This document shows positions 52,011 to 64,000 of a stretch of DNA of 64,000 nt, piece after piece. Made by a program: the position numbers and the translations under genes. Under the pieces are notes generated by a model, which worked only from the letters and a program-made list of their open reading frames with translations, did not search any database and was not told the origin of the DNA. How positions within the stretch are numbered: the stretch's first letter is position 1; each line of letters starts with the position of its first letter. The DNA is from Capitulum mitella (taxonomy: Eukaryota > Arthropoda > Thecostraca > Pollicipedomorpha > Pollicipedidae): NCBI GenBank assembly GCA_030062745.1, contig CP099847.1:1100304-1164303 (forward strand). The letters are read 5' to 3'.

Positions 52011-53315
52011 TGGGTCCGGCGAAGGGAACCAGTAGCAACTCAAAAAGTCAAAGCGAACTGCAATAACAAACACGGCAATCATATGACGAACACGGCTGTT
52101 TAACAGCAGACAAACACAACATTTGACTGCTGACCATCCGCAGACGGACCCAGAAATAAGGTCAGCAGAATGTTCCCGATGCCTGTCCGTGTGAGAGGCC
52201 TGCCGAGTAGAGGACAGGCCGGCGTCGACCTGGCCCGTCCCAGGCAGGTTCCCCTCATGACCGGCGCCGGCTGGTTTAACCGGTTCACCGGAGTCCGGGA
52301 CGGCTGAAGTGCATGCGTACGAAGGCGGCCGGCCAGGCGCGCGCCCGCCAGGAACTGTCCGCGTCAACGGGTCTCACAGCTGACCAGTGGTTGCGAAGTT
52401 CGTTCAGGTCGGTCAGTACGGGTTGTCTTTTTTGTACAGGAAGTAGCCATGGCCACCGGAATGATCGCGGCTACCTGGTCGCCGTCGCGAACCGCGCGGA
52501 ATCGTTCAGCATTACAAGTCTTTGTGGACCTGGGGACCCGTCCATACGGTCTCAAATTTATGTCCGGTGTTAACACGGGAATGACATTAGATAACAGTTA
52601 AGTATTCAGCTGTGGCGAATGAGGTGAGCCACATGTAGGTATGCTAGCGAGACCAAATGCCACCGAGATATTCACCAGTGACTACACAACCTACATGGCA
52701 GTCCATTCGAACATTTGCATTGAACCTTCAGGGGCTTGTCAAGGGACTGTCGAGACGCACAGTCAAACGGCGCCGAAAATATGGAATGTGGGTTAAAACT
52801 AGGCAAGTAGGAGACACGTGTGCTCCTTTACCTTTGCTGGGACCTCAAAGCAAGACAAACTAGTCCGACCGTTTTCGAAGCAGATAAGCTCCAAGCAAAC
52901 AAAACGACTAAGCGCCGTTTGGGTCCCGCGATTCTGGGTAACCAGGTAACGCGCTCACACCGATTCAGAGCAGCCTGAGCCCCATTCAGGCTCTGGATCG
53001 GCGGTCGAAAGAGAGCCCTCTCCACGTCCGTCACCCTGATCCTCTCCCGCGGCTGAATGGGCGGCCCAGTTCGCGGACCGGGAGCGTCCGCGCGGTGTGC
53101 CGGCGTCAGTCTTGTCAGGATCCGCGCCCGCCGGCGGTGACCTCTATAGGGCCGTCCGAGCGCGCGCCCGCCGGCGGTTCCTGTGGGGCGATAAGGTCCC
53201 GTTAGCGCGAAGTGGGTCCCGTGCCGGGCCTCCCGTGACGTCACCGGGTCGCAGGTGTCCGTCGGCCGACGGCCAACGGTGTCTGCCGACGGTTCCACGG
53301 CGCCGGCTCCCGCCG

Positions 53316-54178
53316 TCGGAGGACCGGTCGGTGACGGACCGTCCCGGCGGAGGACCAGTCGGTGACGGTCTGTCCCGGCGGAGGACCAGTCGGTGACGGT
53401 CTGTCCCGGCGGAGGACCAATCGGTGGCGGTCTGTCCCGGCGGAGGACCAATCGGTGGCGGTCTGTCCCGGCGGAGGACCAATCGGTGGCGGTCTGTCCC
53501 GGCGGAGGACCGGTCGGTGACCGTCCATCCCGGCGGAGGACCGGTCGGTGACCGTCCATCCCGGCGGAGGACCGGTCGGTGACCGTCCATCCCGGCGGAG
53601 GACCGGTCGGTGACGGACCGTCCCGGCGGAGGACCAGTCGGTGACGGTCTGTCCCGGCGGAGGACCAGTCGGTGACGGTCTGTCCCGGCGGAGGACCAAT
53701 CGGTGGCGGTCTGTCCCGGCGGAGGGCCAGTCGGTGACGGTCTATCCCGGCGGAGGACCAGTCGGTGACGGTCTGTCCCGGCGGAGGACCAATCGGTGAC
53801 GGTCTATCCCGGCGGAGGACCAGTCGGTGACGGTCTGTCCCGGCGGAGGACCAATCGGTGACGGTCTGTCCCGGCGGAGGACCAATCGGTGGCGGTCTGT
53901 CCCGGCGGAGGACCGGTCGGTGACGGACCGTCCCGGCGGAGGACCAGTCGGTGACGGTCTGTCCCGGCGGAGGACCAGTCGGTGACGGTCTGTCCCGGCG
54001 GAGGACCAATCGGTGGCGGTCTGTCCCGGCGGAGGACCGGTCGGTGACGGACCGTCCCGGCGGAGGGCCAGTCGGTGACGGTCTATCCCGGCGGAGGACC
54101 AGTCGGTGACGGTCTGTCCCGGCGGAGGACCAGTCGGTGACGGACCGTCCCGGCGGAGGACCAGTCGGTGACGGTCTG
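53316..54178. repeat. 27-copy 31-bp minisatellite
   Basis: Units gtcccggcggaggaccagtc ggtgacggtct with several variants arranged in higher-order order. Three units make 31 codons, which explains the long open frames on the minus strand. Confidence 0.95.
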
Positions 54179-57100
54179 TTGGCGGGTTTAACGGGGAGCA
54201 GATGACAGGCTGAAGCCGGTTGCCGCTGTTCACGTCAGGACTGGGGCCTGAAGACTGCTCAGTAAGGATGGCGTTAGAATTCGGTAGCAAATCGAACGTG
54301 TCGCGCTCTGCTAGTGTTTAATTTGGTTTAGTTGTTCAGTTAATGATATTAAAGCAAAATTACTATTTCGATTTTGATTATAATTATAGAAGGCAGCGGT
54401 AGAGGTGAAGTAGGAGCCGGTCCAATGGCGGTCGAGCTCATGTTCCGCGTGTCCCGTCCTGTTGTCAGCATATAGGTGGAATGCCGACTTCCGATCCATG
54501 AAAAATCTCACCTAACTTTGTCCAGTTTTTGCTGTGTCCTGGCGGTGTGTCAAGACCGAACAGCCCTTGTGATGAGTCATCGCCGGTCTCGGCCGGGTAC
54601 ACGTCTTGAGCGTCTTCCCCGACGAACCGGCCTATTTCTAGTCCTTCAGCAACGAGTTGGGAGCCAAATCTGCATCTCCTGTCTCAAGCGGATGCAACCC
54701 AAGACGATGGTTCCCGAAAAATAATCGGGAGTTTTGGTCTGGGTCTGTGGCTGGTAAGCCTTCACAGAACACGACCACTAAAAACTTACGGGAACTCCTT
54801 TCTTCATTCGTCTTTCAAAGCCTTTGACGTCATGATCCTTTTCCAAATAGGCACTTCATTGTGCTATAACGGCGATGCGCTTTGGACGCTTAGTCTGATG
54901 AAGAGATTCGAGTACATGCAGTATTTGCACGGAAGCACACATTCGACATAGTGCCATAAAACCAATGAGCATTATAAGCGCATCATGCACTAGGCGGAGT
55001 CTCGGATTCATGCTGCGTCAGCTGCTACGTTTAGTCCAATGTTGACCGTCGTTTCATGTCGCGGTTGACACGGGGAAGACAGACCCTTGCGGTCAGTCCA
55101 GTTCGGGTTGTAATCTTTCGTGCGCGTCAGGTTGAAAGCAGAACCCACGCACCAAAAAGGGTTCGTGGCTCTGACCTTGACATCACCTGGTCCATCTGCA
55201 TAGGTATATTTCGGAAGGCATCCGCGAAGATGCAACCGAAACATGTTACCCTCATATCACCTCGTTCTGCACCGAGCTGATACCATCAGAGCTCGACAAA
55301 GCCAATAGTTTTGATGTGACATGCACTCCTGATAGACGACCAAACAGAGCTTCCAGAAATACTCAAAACTTTCAAATCGTTGTTTGAGCGATGGTTCTTG
55401 ACGTTGCCTTTCATCCACGCACGATGTTTTTCTGATTCCCGGTCAGGCGGTCGCGTTCGGGCACGCCGTTTCCCGGGCGGGTGACTCGCCGACAGCTGGC
55501 CGGCCGGCCGGCCGACGCGCGGAAGCCGGCAGGACGTCATCACTCACGTTACAGCGGCGACCGCCCCTCCCCCCCAAACTTGCCGACAAAAAAAACGCGG
55601 CCGGCGGCGGCTCGTCGCTTCCAGGGAGTGGGTTGATTTTAGGCCGCGTTGATAGGTTTCGTTTAAAAATGCATCTCACATGCCGAATCGATATCGTCTG
55701 TAAGTCGTATGCTGAAACGGAGGGGCGGTAATGAAATGTGCATGGGGATGGATCACGCAGGTGGGATTTTCTGCTTGTTTGCGGTTAATCCTACCTCAAG
55801 TCAAAGTCATCTTTTGTGGCTACCTGGTGCTGGAATTACCCTACAATTTGCACCAAATGGATGTAAATTATTGGTATGATGGCTTGGAGTTATTTCAAAC
55901 CCTGTTTGCAGATTACCTGAATGCACGCTAACTTCCCACATGTATTGCATGTAAATCGGTTAATAACAATAATAATACAAAAGACGAAATGAAAAACGAT
56001 ATCTGTATACCCTGAACGAGACATGATGTTCGCGTCTTTGCCATTACTGCGATCTGAAACTAATGCGGGACTCAAGATATTGTATTTTTGATGTCTCCTG
56101 ATTGCTTGGTGCGACGGCTATAACTCACATTTTTCAATGTCGGAAGCGTTTCTTACTAAGAACACGATTAATCAGATTTGTCTGATGTGCCACTTTTCAA
56201 GACTTCCGCGCAGGTCAATCTTGATAATGTCGCGCACTTTGAGCGATGTAGTTAGAAACCACAAAATTCATGTCAGCATGCGAAAAAGCATAGGTACGAC
56301 ACTGCATAGTCTTTCAGGAAGACTTTTCTAATGTTTCGCTCGATTAATCAAGATTTCCCTTCGACAAGACTGTTAAACACTTCCATTTTGTTATTCCTTC
56401 AGCTTTTGCATCACAATACCGACAAATAATTTAAGATGCAATTCTGACGTTTCTAACTCCTTTCGCCGTTAACACGTCGATACATTTCCAACAAGACACA
56501 TCACGGAGGCCCAGGGCGCAGCTTTTTTTAAAACGCCCTTTTCCTTGACAACGCTAAACAAACCATGCAGGTATCACAGACTTTGCTAGATATCTGCGAA
56601 CGGTGGATTGCAACCGTTGCTGAAATAATACAAAGTAGCAAAGCGCGCAAGCAAAGACGCATTCAGACAACCAGGCGAGTGTCATGCTATGTTATCCGGC
56701 GGTGGGAACAGTCGGGAGGGAATTATTTCGTCGCGGGAAAAACGATTGCGTAAAACTGTCTTTCCGGAGCTAAATGTTTGCGCGGCGCATACGTCTTCTT
56801 GAATTCATCCACAGCGCAGTGTTTGGAAGTTGCGTCAGGCGACGGCAACAGAAGAGAAATAACAAGGCACGCAATGGCTGTCATGCGCCATTAGCCACGC
56901 AAAAACAACAGGTCCAGAATGAGAGAATACTACACGACCAGTTGTTCATTCCTTTGCTGCGGCCAAAGTTGACAACTGTGAGGGCGCCGGCGAGCACCCG
57001 ATTCGTGTGAGCTAGACAGCACCTTGGCAGCCCTGGAGGTCCCGTCTCTGCATTACTGTAGAGAGAGTGAACCGGTCACACACACATGCGCCAGTGTGAA

Positions 57101-58282
57101 GACAGCAAGCCGCCTTCAACACGCTGTGTTTGGAATACCTTACAACTCAATAGGCAGCCAGTCTCTCCACTCCACTTCACTCCAAGGACTCCAGCGCAGG
57201 TCCGCCACTCTCCCTCTACTGCACTCCAGTCACAAGGCGTCCTCTGGAGATGATTAGATGGCGATCTCCTTGCGCCTGGAATTTGGCGGCTCTGCCCGAC
57301 ATCTGTAACGAAATGGTGTAAAAGACCCACTCCAAGAAAAGCCTGTCGCTTTCCCGTAGTGAAGCGGAGTCGTGGATCCGCCTCTCACGAGCTGGCGCCC
57401 ATTCGTCGGACAAGAAACCAAGCAAGATCATCACTGCAGCAGCCCAGTTGACGCGGGAGAACGCTATGGTTGACGCTGCCGAAAGCCTCGCCAAAATATT
57501 CCGTGGTAACAGACCGGCCTCACTTGGCGCCTAATTTCGATTCACTCGGTGGACAGTGTCAAGCAAAACATTTTTTCCAGTGATGGGGCCGATGTACTTC
57601 TTACAAGTAAAGGTGTATGTGCTGTAGATATAAATCGCCACCCATGGGCCAACTAGATTTTGCGATTCTAGGAGACACTTACAAAAACCATGCAAAAAAT
57701 GCGTTCATTTTTTTGGTGATGGAAGTGGTCAACAAAGCATAGAATGAAATGCAAAAGCGTCTTTTTCAAAACAGTAACTACAGGTATTACAGGAAACCAT
57801 TCGCTGTTGTCATATTTATATCAGCAGTGGTGACAGTCTATCACACGGATGTTATCTAAATCGCACGGATGCTAGGCTGGTGATTTGTCAGGAGCGTTAC
57901 CAACCTTTATCAGGGTATCAGATGTTAACCATGCGTTTTATTCTGCGTTGGCCACAAAGCATTCCTATCGTTGAGAGGGTGCTGGGAACTTCGTTTTATC
58001 GCTGATGGAACATTCACTCGATTCTACAAACCCTGAAGATGGGTACAATTAATACTATTAAAATGATAAAAATAAAAGGAGGCTGTTTCCGAGGGAGAGG
58101 TTGAGTAATCGTTCTGTGATTTGTTGGTCATGGCCCTCTCCTAATCCGACCGGCAAGAGACCGGGAAACGTGACATCCACGGACGGTGTCTCGACCGGCG
58201 CCCGATACAACAAGTCTGTCTGTCTGTCTACCTGTCTGTTTCTCCCACTCTCTCTCTAGCCAAGTCTTTTCCTTTCCTTTAC

Positions 58283-58447
<165 letters not shown>

Positions 58448-60799
58448 CTCCCTCGCCGGTCGAGAGCGCGCTATGACTCCGTACGATGACGCGCCTCTGT
58501 AAACCGAGATAAGTCACCGGGAAAGGAATGGAGCCGGGACGAAGGTGATCATTTGTCAAAATGGCGGCTTTCACAGACACTGACATCAACAAAGGCCGCC
58601 AGTCCCTAATCTCCGATTCCATCTGCGTGAATAATGGGAGACCCATTAAATAGGTCCCAGATTATGCGGGTCTCGGCTGGTGACCGGGAGGGCTTAACGT
58701 GGCTCTCCCGGTCCTTCTGGAGATCGATGACGGGCGCGATAGACTAACGACCCTAATTTATGTATTTTGTGCTTACGATCACGCCTAAATTATGTCCGGT
58801 TGATATGCGTACTCAGAAACCGATCACTGGACATCAGCTGGGAGTGTGCGGTTGGTGACGCAGGTTACTGAAGTTTTGCGACTTCATTCCTTGCAATCAG
58901 CAAATGCCTCATAAAACCACCAAGTCGTCTGAGCGGCCGTTAATCTAAACGTTACAAAGACCCTATTTACAATGTATCCCAAATTTACGTAGCAAAATCG
59001 CAACGCAGCGCAAAGCAATGTTGGTAAATTACTTTGTCCAGCAGCACCCTACAAGTAAGGCTCTGGCCATCTGCGACTTTGTGGATAACGAAGGTCCACG
59101 GGAACACTGCGCTTGCAAAGCGCTCCGGGGCAGTTGCTCCAGCTGGTACATTTGCTTTCGTTATGGATCGGTACACAATGGCAGCCACTTTATTTCTTTT
59201 CTAGTTTAAACGAACGTTTTGACTGCTGGAAACCGAAATGAATCGCTATGGAAATAGATTATGCACCATAATCAAACTGTGCCTCAGTTTTTTGGGGGCG
59301 GGATCATTTTTTGGGGGCAGATCATCGGCTGTGAGAATCCCTATTTTGGATGAGTGATGCCAATGCCCCTGAGCCATTAAACGAGCGGTTATATTTGAAC
59401 ATTGAAAGAGGAAAGAAATGACGTCCGTACGTAGCATGTCCCTGAATAACTGAAGTAGTAGATCACTCAGGGAATATGCATAGATATCCCTGGATCTGAG
59501 CCAATTTACGTCGAAAATATAATGCATACGCATGTTGGCAGTTCAAATCCATTTGTTAAGGCGAAACAGTGATTACATCCGCTAGACAGATTGTAGCCAC
59601 AGGTAACAGAATCGTTCCGACAGGGTAATTATGGCAAGTATTAAGTGGTCAGAAATTTGTCCAGAAACTAATGCATGTTTAGTGTTTTCATTGTTGGTTG
59701 GGCCTATGTCATCAAACTCAGCAAAACTCTGAAACGTCGAAACCTAGCTTCCTAGCTTTAAACAGACATATGCCCGTGCGAGGAAATAGGACATTACAAG
59801 AAAAATAGCACGGTAACGTGTCTAAACTATCCAGGAAACACGTTATATCATCATTGTTTTTTGTAACATGTGCCGTTGGCCAATCAAAGCTTCCTTTAAA
59901 TGAAATCTGCCCGGTCTTCCGTTTGACCCTACCAAAGGAAATCCGGACGTGGAACAGAGCTCTCTGGCGGTAACATGGGAAGTGAAATAGATACAAAAGT
60001 CTTTTGCTTTTTGGCGGAGGACAGATCTTTGTAATTTCGGAACTGGCCGAGGCCCCACGAATCATTTGGAAATATTCAATGTGTCTAGGGTTTGGCAAAA
60101 GGTCTATGGTGTTTAGTGTTCTACGGATGGTCTTGAAGGAGAGGTCTCTTTGGAGGGCCGCAATGTTTTATCCAACATCTCCAAAGAAAAGTTTTTGCGC
60201 CTTGGAATATGTCATTCAGTACCGTAGCACTTGCTTTTGTACTCCGCTGATATTGAATTTCACTTCTCCAAGGAAGCTCTAGTTTCTGCCTTGTACGTCG
60301 AGTTCCGAAGCGCAGGTTAATATCAGTGTTGCTTAACATCGCTGTTGGCGAAATAACGTTTTGCTTAGTACAACTCAAGCATGCAGCTTAAAAAAACCTA
60401 CATCAAATGCCGTACCTCTGGGCCACTGCATCAGCATTACCACCATTGAGTTTAATACCAAGACATACTGACGCTTTTCCGTTACCAACGTTCGCCAAAC
60501 GCTCGTTCTCCGATGGCACTGTCGTTAAATTTTCGCCTGACCCGCCGGGGCCGATGCGGGCGACGGAAACCCGTGACCGCCTTCCGGCAGCGTCCGTGTC
60601 GGCCGTGACCGGCGCGGCGGTCCGATGACGGATGACGCAGATGACGGCTATCGGCCGGGCCGGGTCGTCGCTGATGCCCCGATGCCGTGTCGGCCGCGAT
60701 AGCCGGCCCTCAGGCGCCGGTTATCGCGGACCGGGGAGTAGGGGCGCGGTCCGAAACAATGGCCCGCCTCTGAACGATGGACGCGCCCCGCATCGTGTC

Positions 60800-61175
60800 A
60801 GGTCAGGGAGAGGTCAGTCACGCGCCGGACTGTCCCCCACTGACCGTTTCCGGTCAGGGAGAGGTCAGTAACGTACCGGACTGTTCCCCACTGACCGTTT
60901 CCGGTCAGGGAGAGGTCAGTAACGTACCGGACTGTTCCCCACTGACCGTTTCCGGTCAGGGAGAGGTCAGTCCACGTACGCCGGACTGTCCCCCACTGAC
61001 CGTTTCAGGTCAGGGAGAGGTCAGTCATGCGCCGAACCGTATACCACAGACCGTGTCGGGTCAGAGAGAGGTCATTCACGCACCGGAATGTCTCGCACTG
61101 GCCATGCCAGGTCAGGGAGAGGTCAGTCATGCATCGAACTGTCCGTCCCTGACGGCGTCAGGTCAGGAAGAGCGT
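60800..61175 (+). repeat. 8-copy 51-bp minisatellite
   Basis: Starts of ggtcagggagag at 60801, 60852, 60903, 60954, 61008, 61059, 61110 and 61161, i.e. period 51 with one 54. The plus-strand frame stays open as a 17-aa repeat (VSGQGEVSNVPDCSPLT). Each unit contains GAGAG|GTCAGT. Confidence 0.93.
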
Positions 61176-61997
61176 ATATATCATGAATTCCTCATATCCA
61201 CTGACCGCATAGGCAGCTTGTCAGATTAAATCGCTTAATATTAACTCATTATGATTTTCTAACTGGTTGCCATCAAAGGACGCAGCAATTATTGCCCTAT
61301 GAGAAAATGCTGCAAATGCATAGACAGCAAAGGAGGGCACTATTTCAATACAACTATTTCAAATTCTATTTTAAATACTTTTGACAATTTTGTTATCCAT
61401 TTCAAACAAGTAAATTCATGTACTTTTTTACTTTCCATTTAAACAACAATTTCTGGACTATTTCGCGTTTGAAAAAGTGAAATAGTTTTCTTTTCTTCTG
61501 AACTGTATTCGAAAAACCAAACATTAAAAACATTCCGGGCTGGTGGTGCTAATATATAATGGGCTGCTGGCGTTAATCCCATTTCTGCTGCAAATCAGTG
61601 GTACAGAAGTGGGATTCTGTTTTACAGCAGAAGTGGGATTCGCGTTCTTTACCGAGAACAGGCTCCACAGATTCATCGTGGCCTTGTGTTACGGTGCTGT
61701 TCTCGCGCACTAGCGGAGAATTGTATTCCTTTGGGAGTGCCTGCCACCCCCGATGGTAAGAAATGCACCCCCAATGACACCAAAAGCAACTCCAGTCTTA
61801 GAGCATCATTTTCTAGTAATCGGCATAGTACGAGAAATGTTGAAATGCTTCATTACCATGCTTAATTATCGCAGCGGTTGCCGTATATCGACTAAAATAC
61901 GATGAAAATTGCACCGCAGCCAACAAAGGACACAATTTCCAAGCTTAATGCAGCAAAGGCCTGTATGGATTTTACCGTTATTTGCTCACCTGGGTCA

Positions 61998-62414
61998 GGG
62001 GCGTCGATTTCTGGAAATGATTGGGTGGGCCGAGCCGAGGGCCCGACAACCTAACTTCCCCCCAAATGTAGGTTTCTCAACGGAGTTAGCCCACTTTATT
62101 TTGGCCAACAGAAATTTACAGTTTTTTGTTGCTATTTATCAGACGAAAAATTGCACTTGTTCTCATGTATACAGGTATATATATATACATATGTACATAT
62201 GCATAAGATAGACAGATAGATACATCGATTTAGACTTTATTCTTTACTTTCTGCTTATCTCGTATCTGTTGCGGACGTATTTTTCATTATTATTACTCAG
62301 TTCCCTTTATAGCCGGCAGAAAATATTGGATTGGCGCAAATCAACATTGGGTGGGCTCAAATCAGCATTTGGTGGGTCAGGGCCCTCTGAAAAGAATACA
62401 AATCGACACCCCCG
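61998..62414. mobile_element. candidate MITE with imperfect terminal inverted repeats
   Basis: ggggcgtcgatttc at the left end and caaatcgacaccccc at the right end are near inverse complements, about 415 bp apart, with no coding capacity between. No clear target-site duplication. Confidence 0.4.
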
Positions 62415-63734
62415 AACTGGGTGCAACATTTACTTTTGAGAGCAGACAATAACGCGTGAGAAGTAGGGGAAGCTGCCCAGTGGGCGCCACCCTGTCTAAT
62501 TGCGCCACCCCCATCGTCTCCTGAGATAGATGATGGGCAAATGAAGGATATTTTTGACAGAGACAGCGTGAGTGCAGATACTATCCGTTCTTCCTCTCTG
62601 TCAGCGACACAGACGCGTGGTGGGTCCGTGAAATTTCAGTGCAAGTCTGAAATAATTTTCTGCCTTGTATTACTCGTGTATAACTGTGCTATCAATACTG
62701 TGAAGCAAACTTGTTCCTGTACAGTGTCTCCGTTGTGGAATTACCCTTCCCATTTGACCAGAATAGAGATGATACTTTCGCGCGTGTTTTATCCCCGGCT
62801 AGTTTTGTTATGGTATGGCCATTGCCGTTTTTTGCGCCACCATTTGCCGGGCCTTATTGCGTCAATCGGGGCAGGACTAGCTAACGTTGTGTTGATGGTT
62901 GCTCCAGTGTTTTGCACGCATCGGGGCATGGCTGGAGATATCCAGACATTCCTGGGGAGGGGCCACATAGGATTCCAGATCGTTTCTTTCCAGTCACTGC
63001 CATAGGCCTAACGTGAAAATCCTTGAATATTGGGCGGTCCGGATCTCCTCCCAGGATCTCTTGCCATGTTTCTGGGACCCATTTAAAACGGAAATGACGG
63101 GGTGAGGTTCGGCTGCATAGGGAACACCTTGAGCGTGAGGCAGAAATGTCTCCAGAGCCTTCTTGGAAGGGCTGCAGCCCTTAGCCCTCCCCCCTCGCGG
63201 AGCCCGTTCAGCCCCCGCTTTCCACTGGCCGCAAAGACTGATGTAAAACATAATTTTTTTCTCATTCACCATGTAATCAGCGCCTAGGGACAGCAGGCAG
63301 CCCCCAGGCCGAGAATCCTGGCGACGCCTTAGGAACGAGAACCTCCCATCAATCATACGGATAAATGTGTTTCAGATTTTAGCCCATCCATTCAGAGGTG
63401 GTGGCTCGCCGCTGACCGCACTCACTGTGCTCTTAGGAGCCAGGTGACCTCGCTGCGCCCTTTTACATCGGGTGATTTACCTGCCACTGCAGGAATTTGC
63501 TCCCCAATTGGCGAACTAAAATGGATCCTGAAGGAGGAGAATGCACCTTTTCATAACCTAAAATCCATTTGATTTCGGTGACCTTGCTCAACACTGAAGA
63601 AATGCAGGACTATTGTATTTTCGGGTTTCAGGGGGAAACATTTTCGGACCACAAGAGGGGTATGGACCCCAAACCCACTGCATGCGCCTATGTAGCCACC
63701 TCCATGGGGCTGTCCAGCATGTTGTCGGGATCTG

Positions 63735-63860
63735 AGCACCTCTCCCGACCTGTTTGCACTGGAGGATCCAGGGGGGCATCTCGGCCATGACCCCCCAACC
63801 GCGATTAGGGGGGGCCAAATGGTCATGTGGTCCCCTCAAAGACATGGGTTTTTCTACTCA
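63735..63860. mobile_element. candidate interspersed-element remnant
   Basis: ggatccaggggggcatctcg with nearby runs of G and C (accccccaaccgcgattagg) resembles another common type of short element. A similar fragment may lie at 32050-32100. Confidence 0.25.
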
Positions 63861-64000
63861 ACCAGAGCTTAAAGTTGTTGGAACTCCAAATCCAGCTTAT
63901 CGTCTTCAACCCCTCCCCCCTTCCCCGGTCGATGACATACTATTCATACCCAGCCGCTGAAGTACATTCTCCGAACCCACGGAGAGCATCTTCCCCCCAC

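Noticed and set aside
52828-54009. Minus-strand open frame of 393 codons
   Set aside because: Two thirds is the translated 31-bp satellite (three units equal 31 codons) and the rest has biased composition without a recognisable domain.
59718-60378. Minus-strand frames that might be a retroelement fragment
   Set aside because: No reverse transcriptase, integrase or transposase motif is visible.

Overview
This is eukaryotic (animal) nuclear DNA. It has spliceosomal introns with GT/AG borders, no operons, and two intron-rich metazoan genes that I could reconstruct exon by exon. The minus strand carries a complete INO80 gene, the ATPase/helicase of the INO80 chromatin-remodelling complex: 32 coding exons from the ATG at 32879 down to the stop at 4460. 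The summed exon length is 4515 nt, exactly 1505 codons (1504 aa plus stop), and phases agree at every junction. The plus strand carries a complete SAE1/Aos1 gene, the small subunit of the SUMO-activating enzyme: 6 coding exons from 37495 to 47725, about 338 aa. It contains a one-base frame conflict in exon 4. The host is most likely an invertebrate, perhaps an arthropod; the sequence does not settle this.

Layout. 1-4459: INO80 3' flank with a (GCC)n tract and a possible terminal exon of another gene at the left edge. 4460-32879: INO80 (minus). 32880-37479: divergent intergenic/leader region with a probable bidirectional promoter at 33781-34440. 37495-47725: SAE1 (plus). 47726-64000: about 16 kb in which I recognise no gene, only satellites, mobile-element remnants and simple repeats.

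The most unusual property is a set of tandem repeats that sit on or against splice junctions. The intron after INO80 exon 21 opens with 48 copies of a 44-45 bp unit made of the end of that exon plus its 5' splice site, so 48 near-identical donors follow one another. The acceptor of exon 27 is the last of 12 tandem copies of a 3' splice site. The acceptor of exon 29 is the last of four in-frame 75-bp copies. Shorter or more degenerate arrays abut exons 1, 15, 26, 27 (donor side) and 30 of INO80 and exons 3 and 5 of SAE1. A 75-bp repeat also expands coding exon 17 by 25-aa steps.

A second feature is a sharply bounded CpG-depleted domain (about 31.9-38.3 kb) covering the 5' ends of both genes, interrupted only by the CpG-retaining promoter. 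It looks like the footprint of germline methylation of two housekeeping genes around one unmethylated shared promoter. The two products act in separate nuclear processes (nucleosome remodelling; SUMO conjugation), so shared expression is more likely than a shared pathway.
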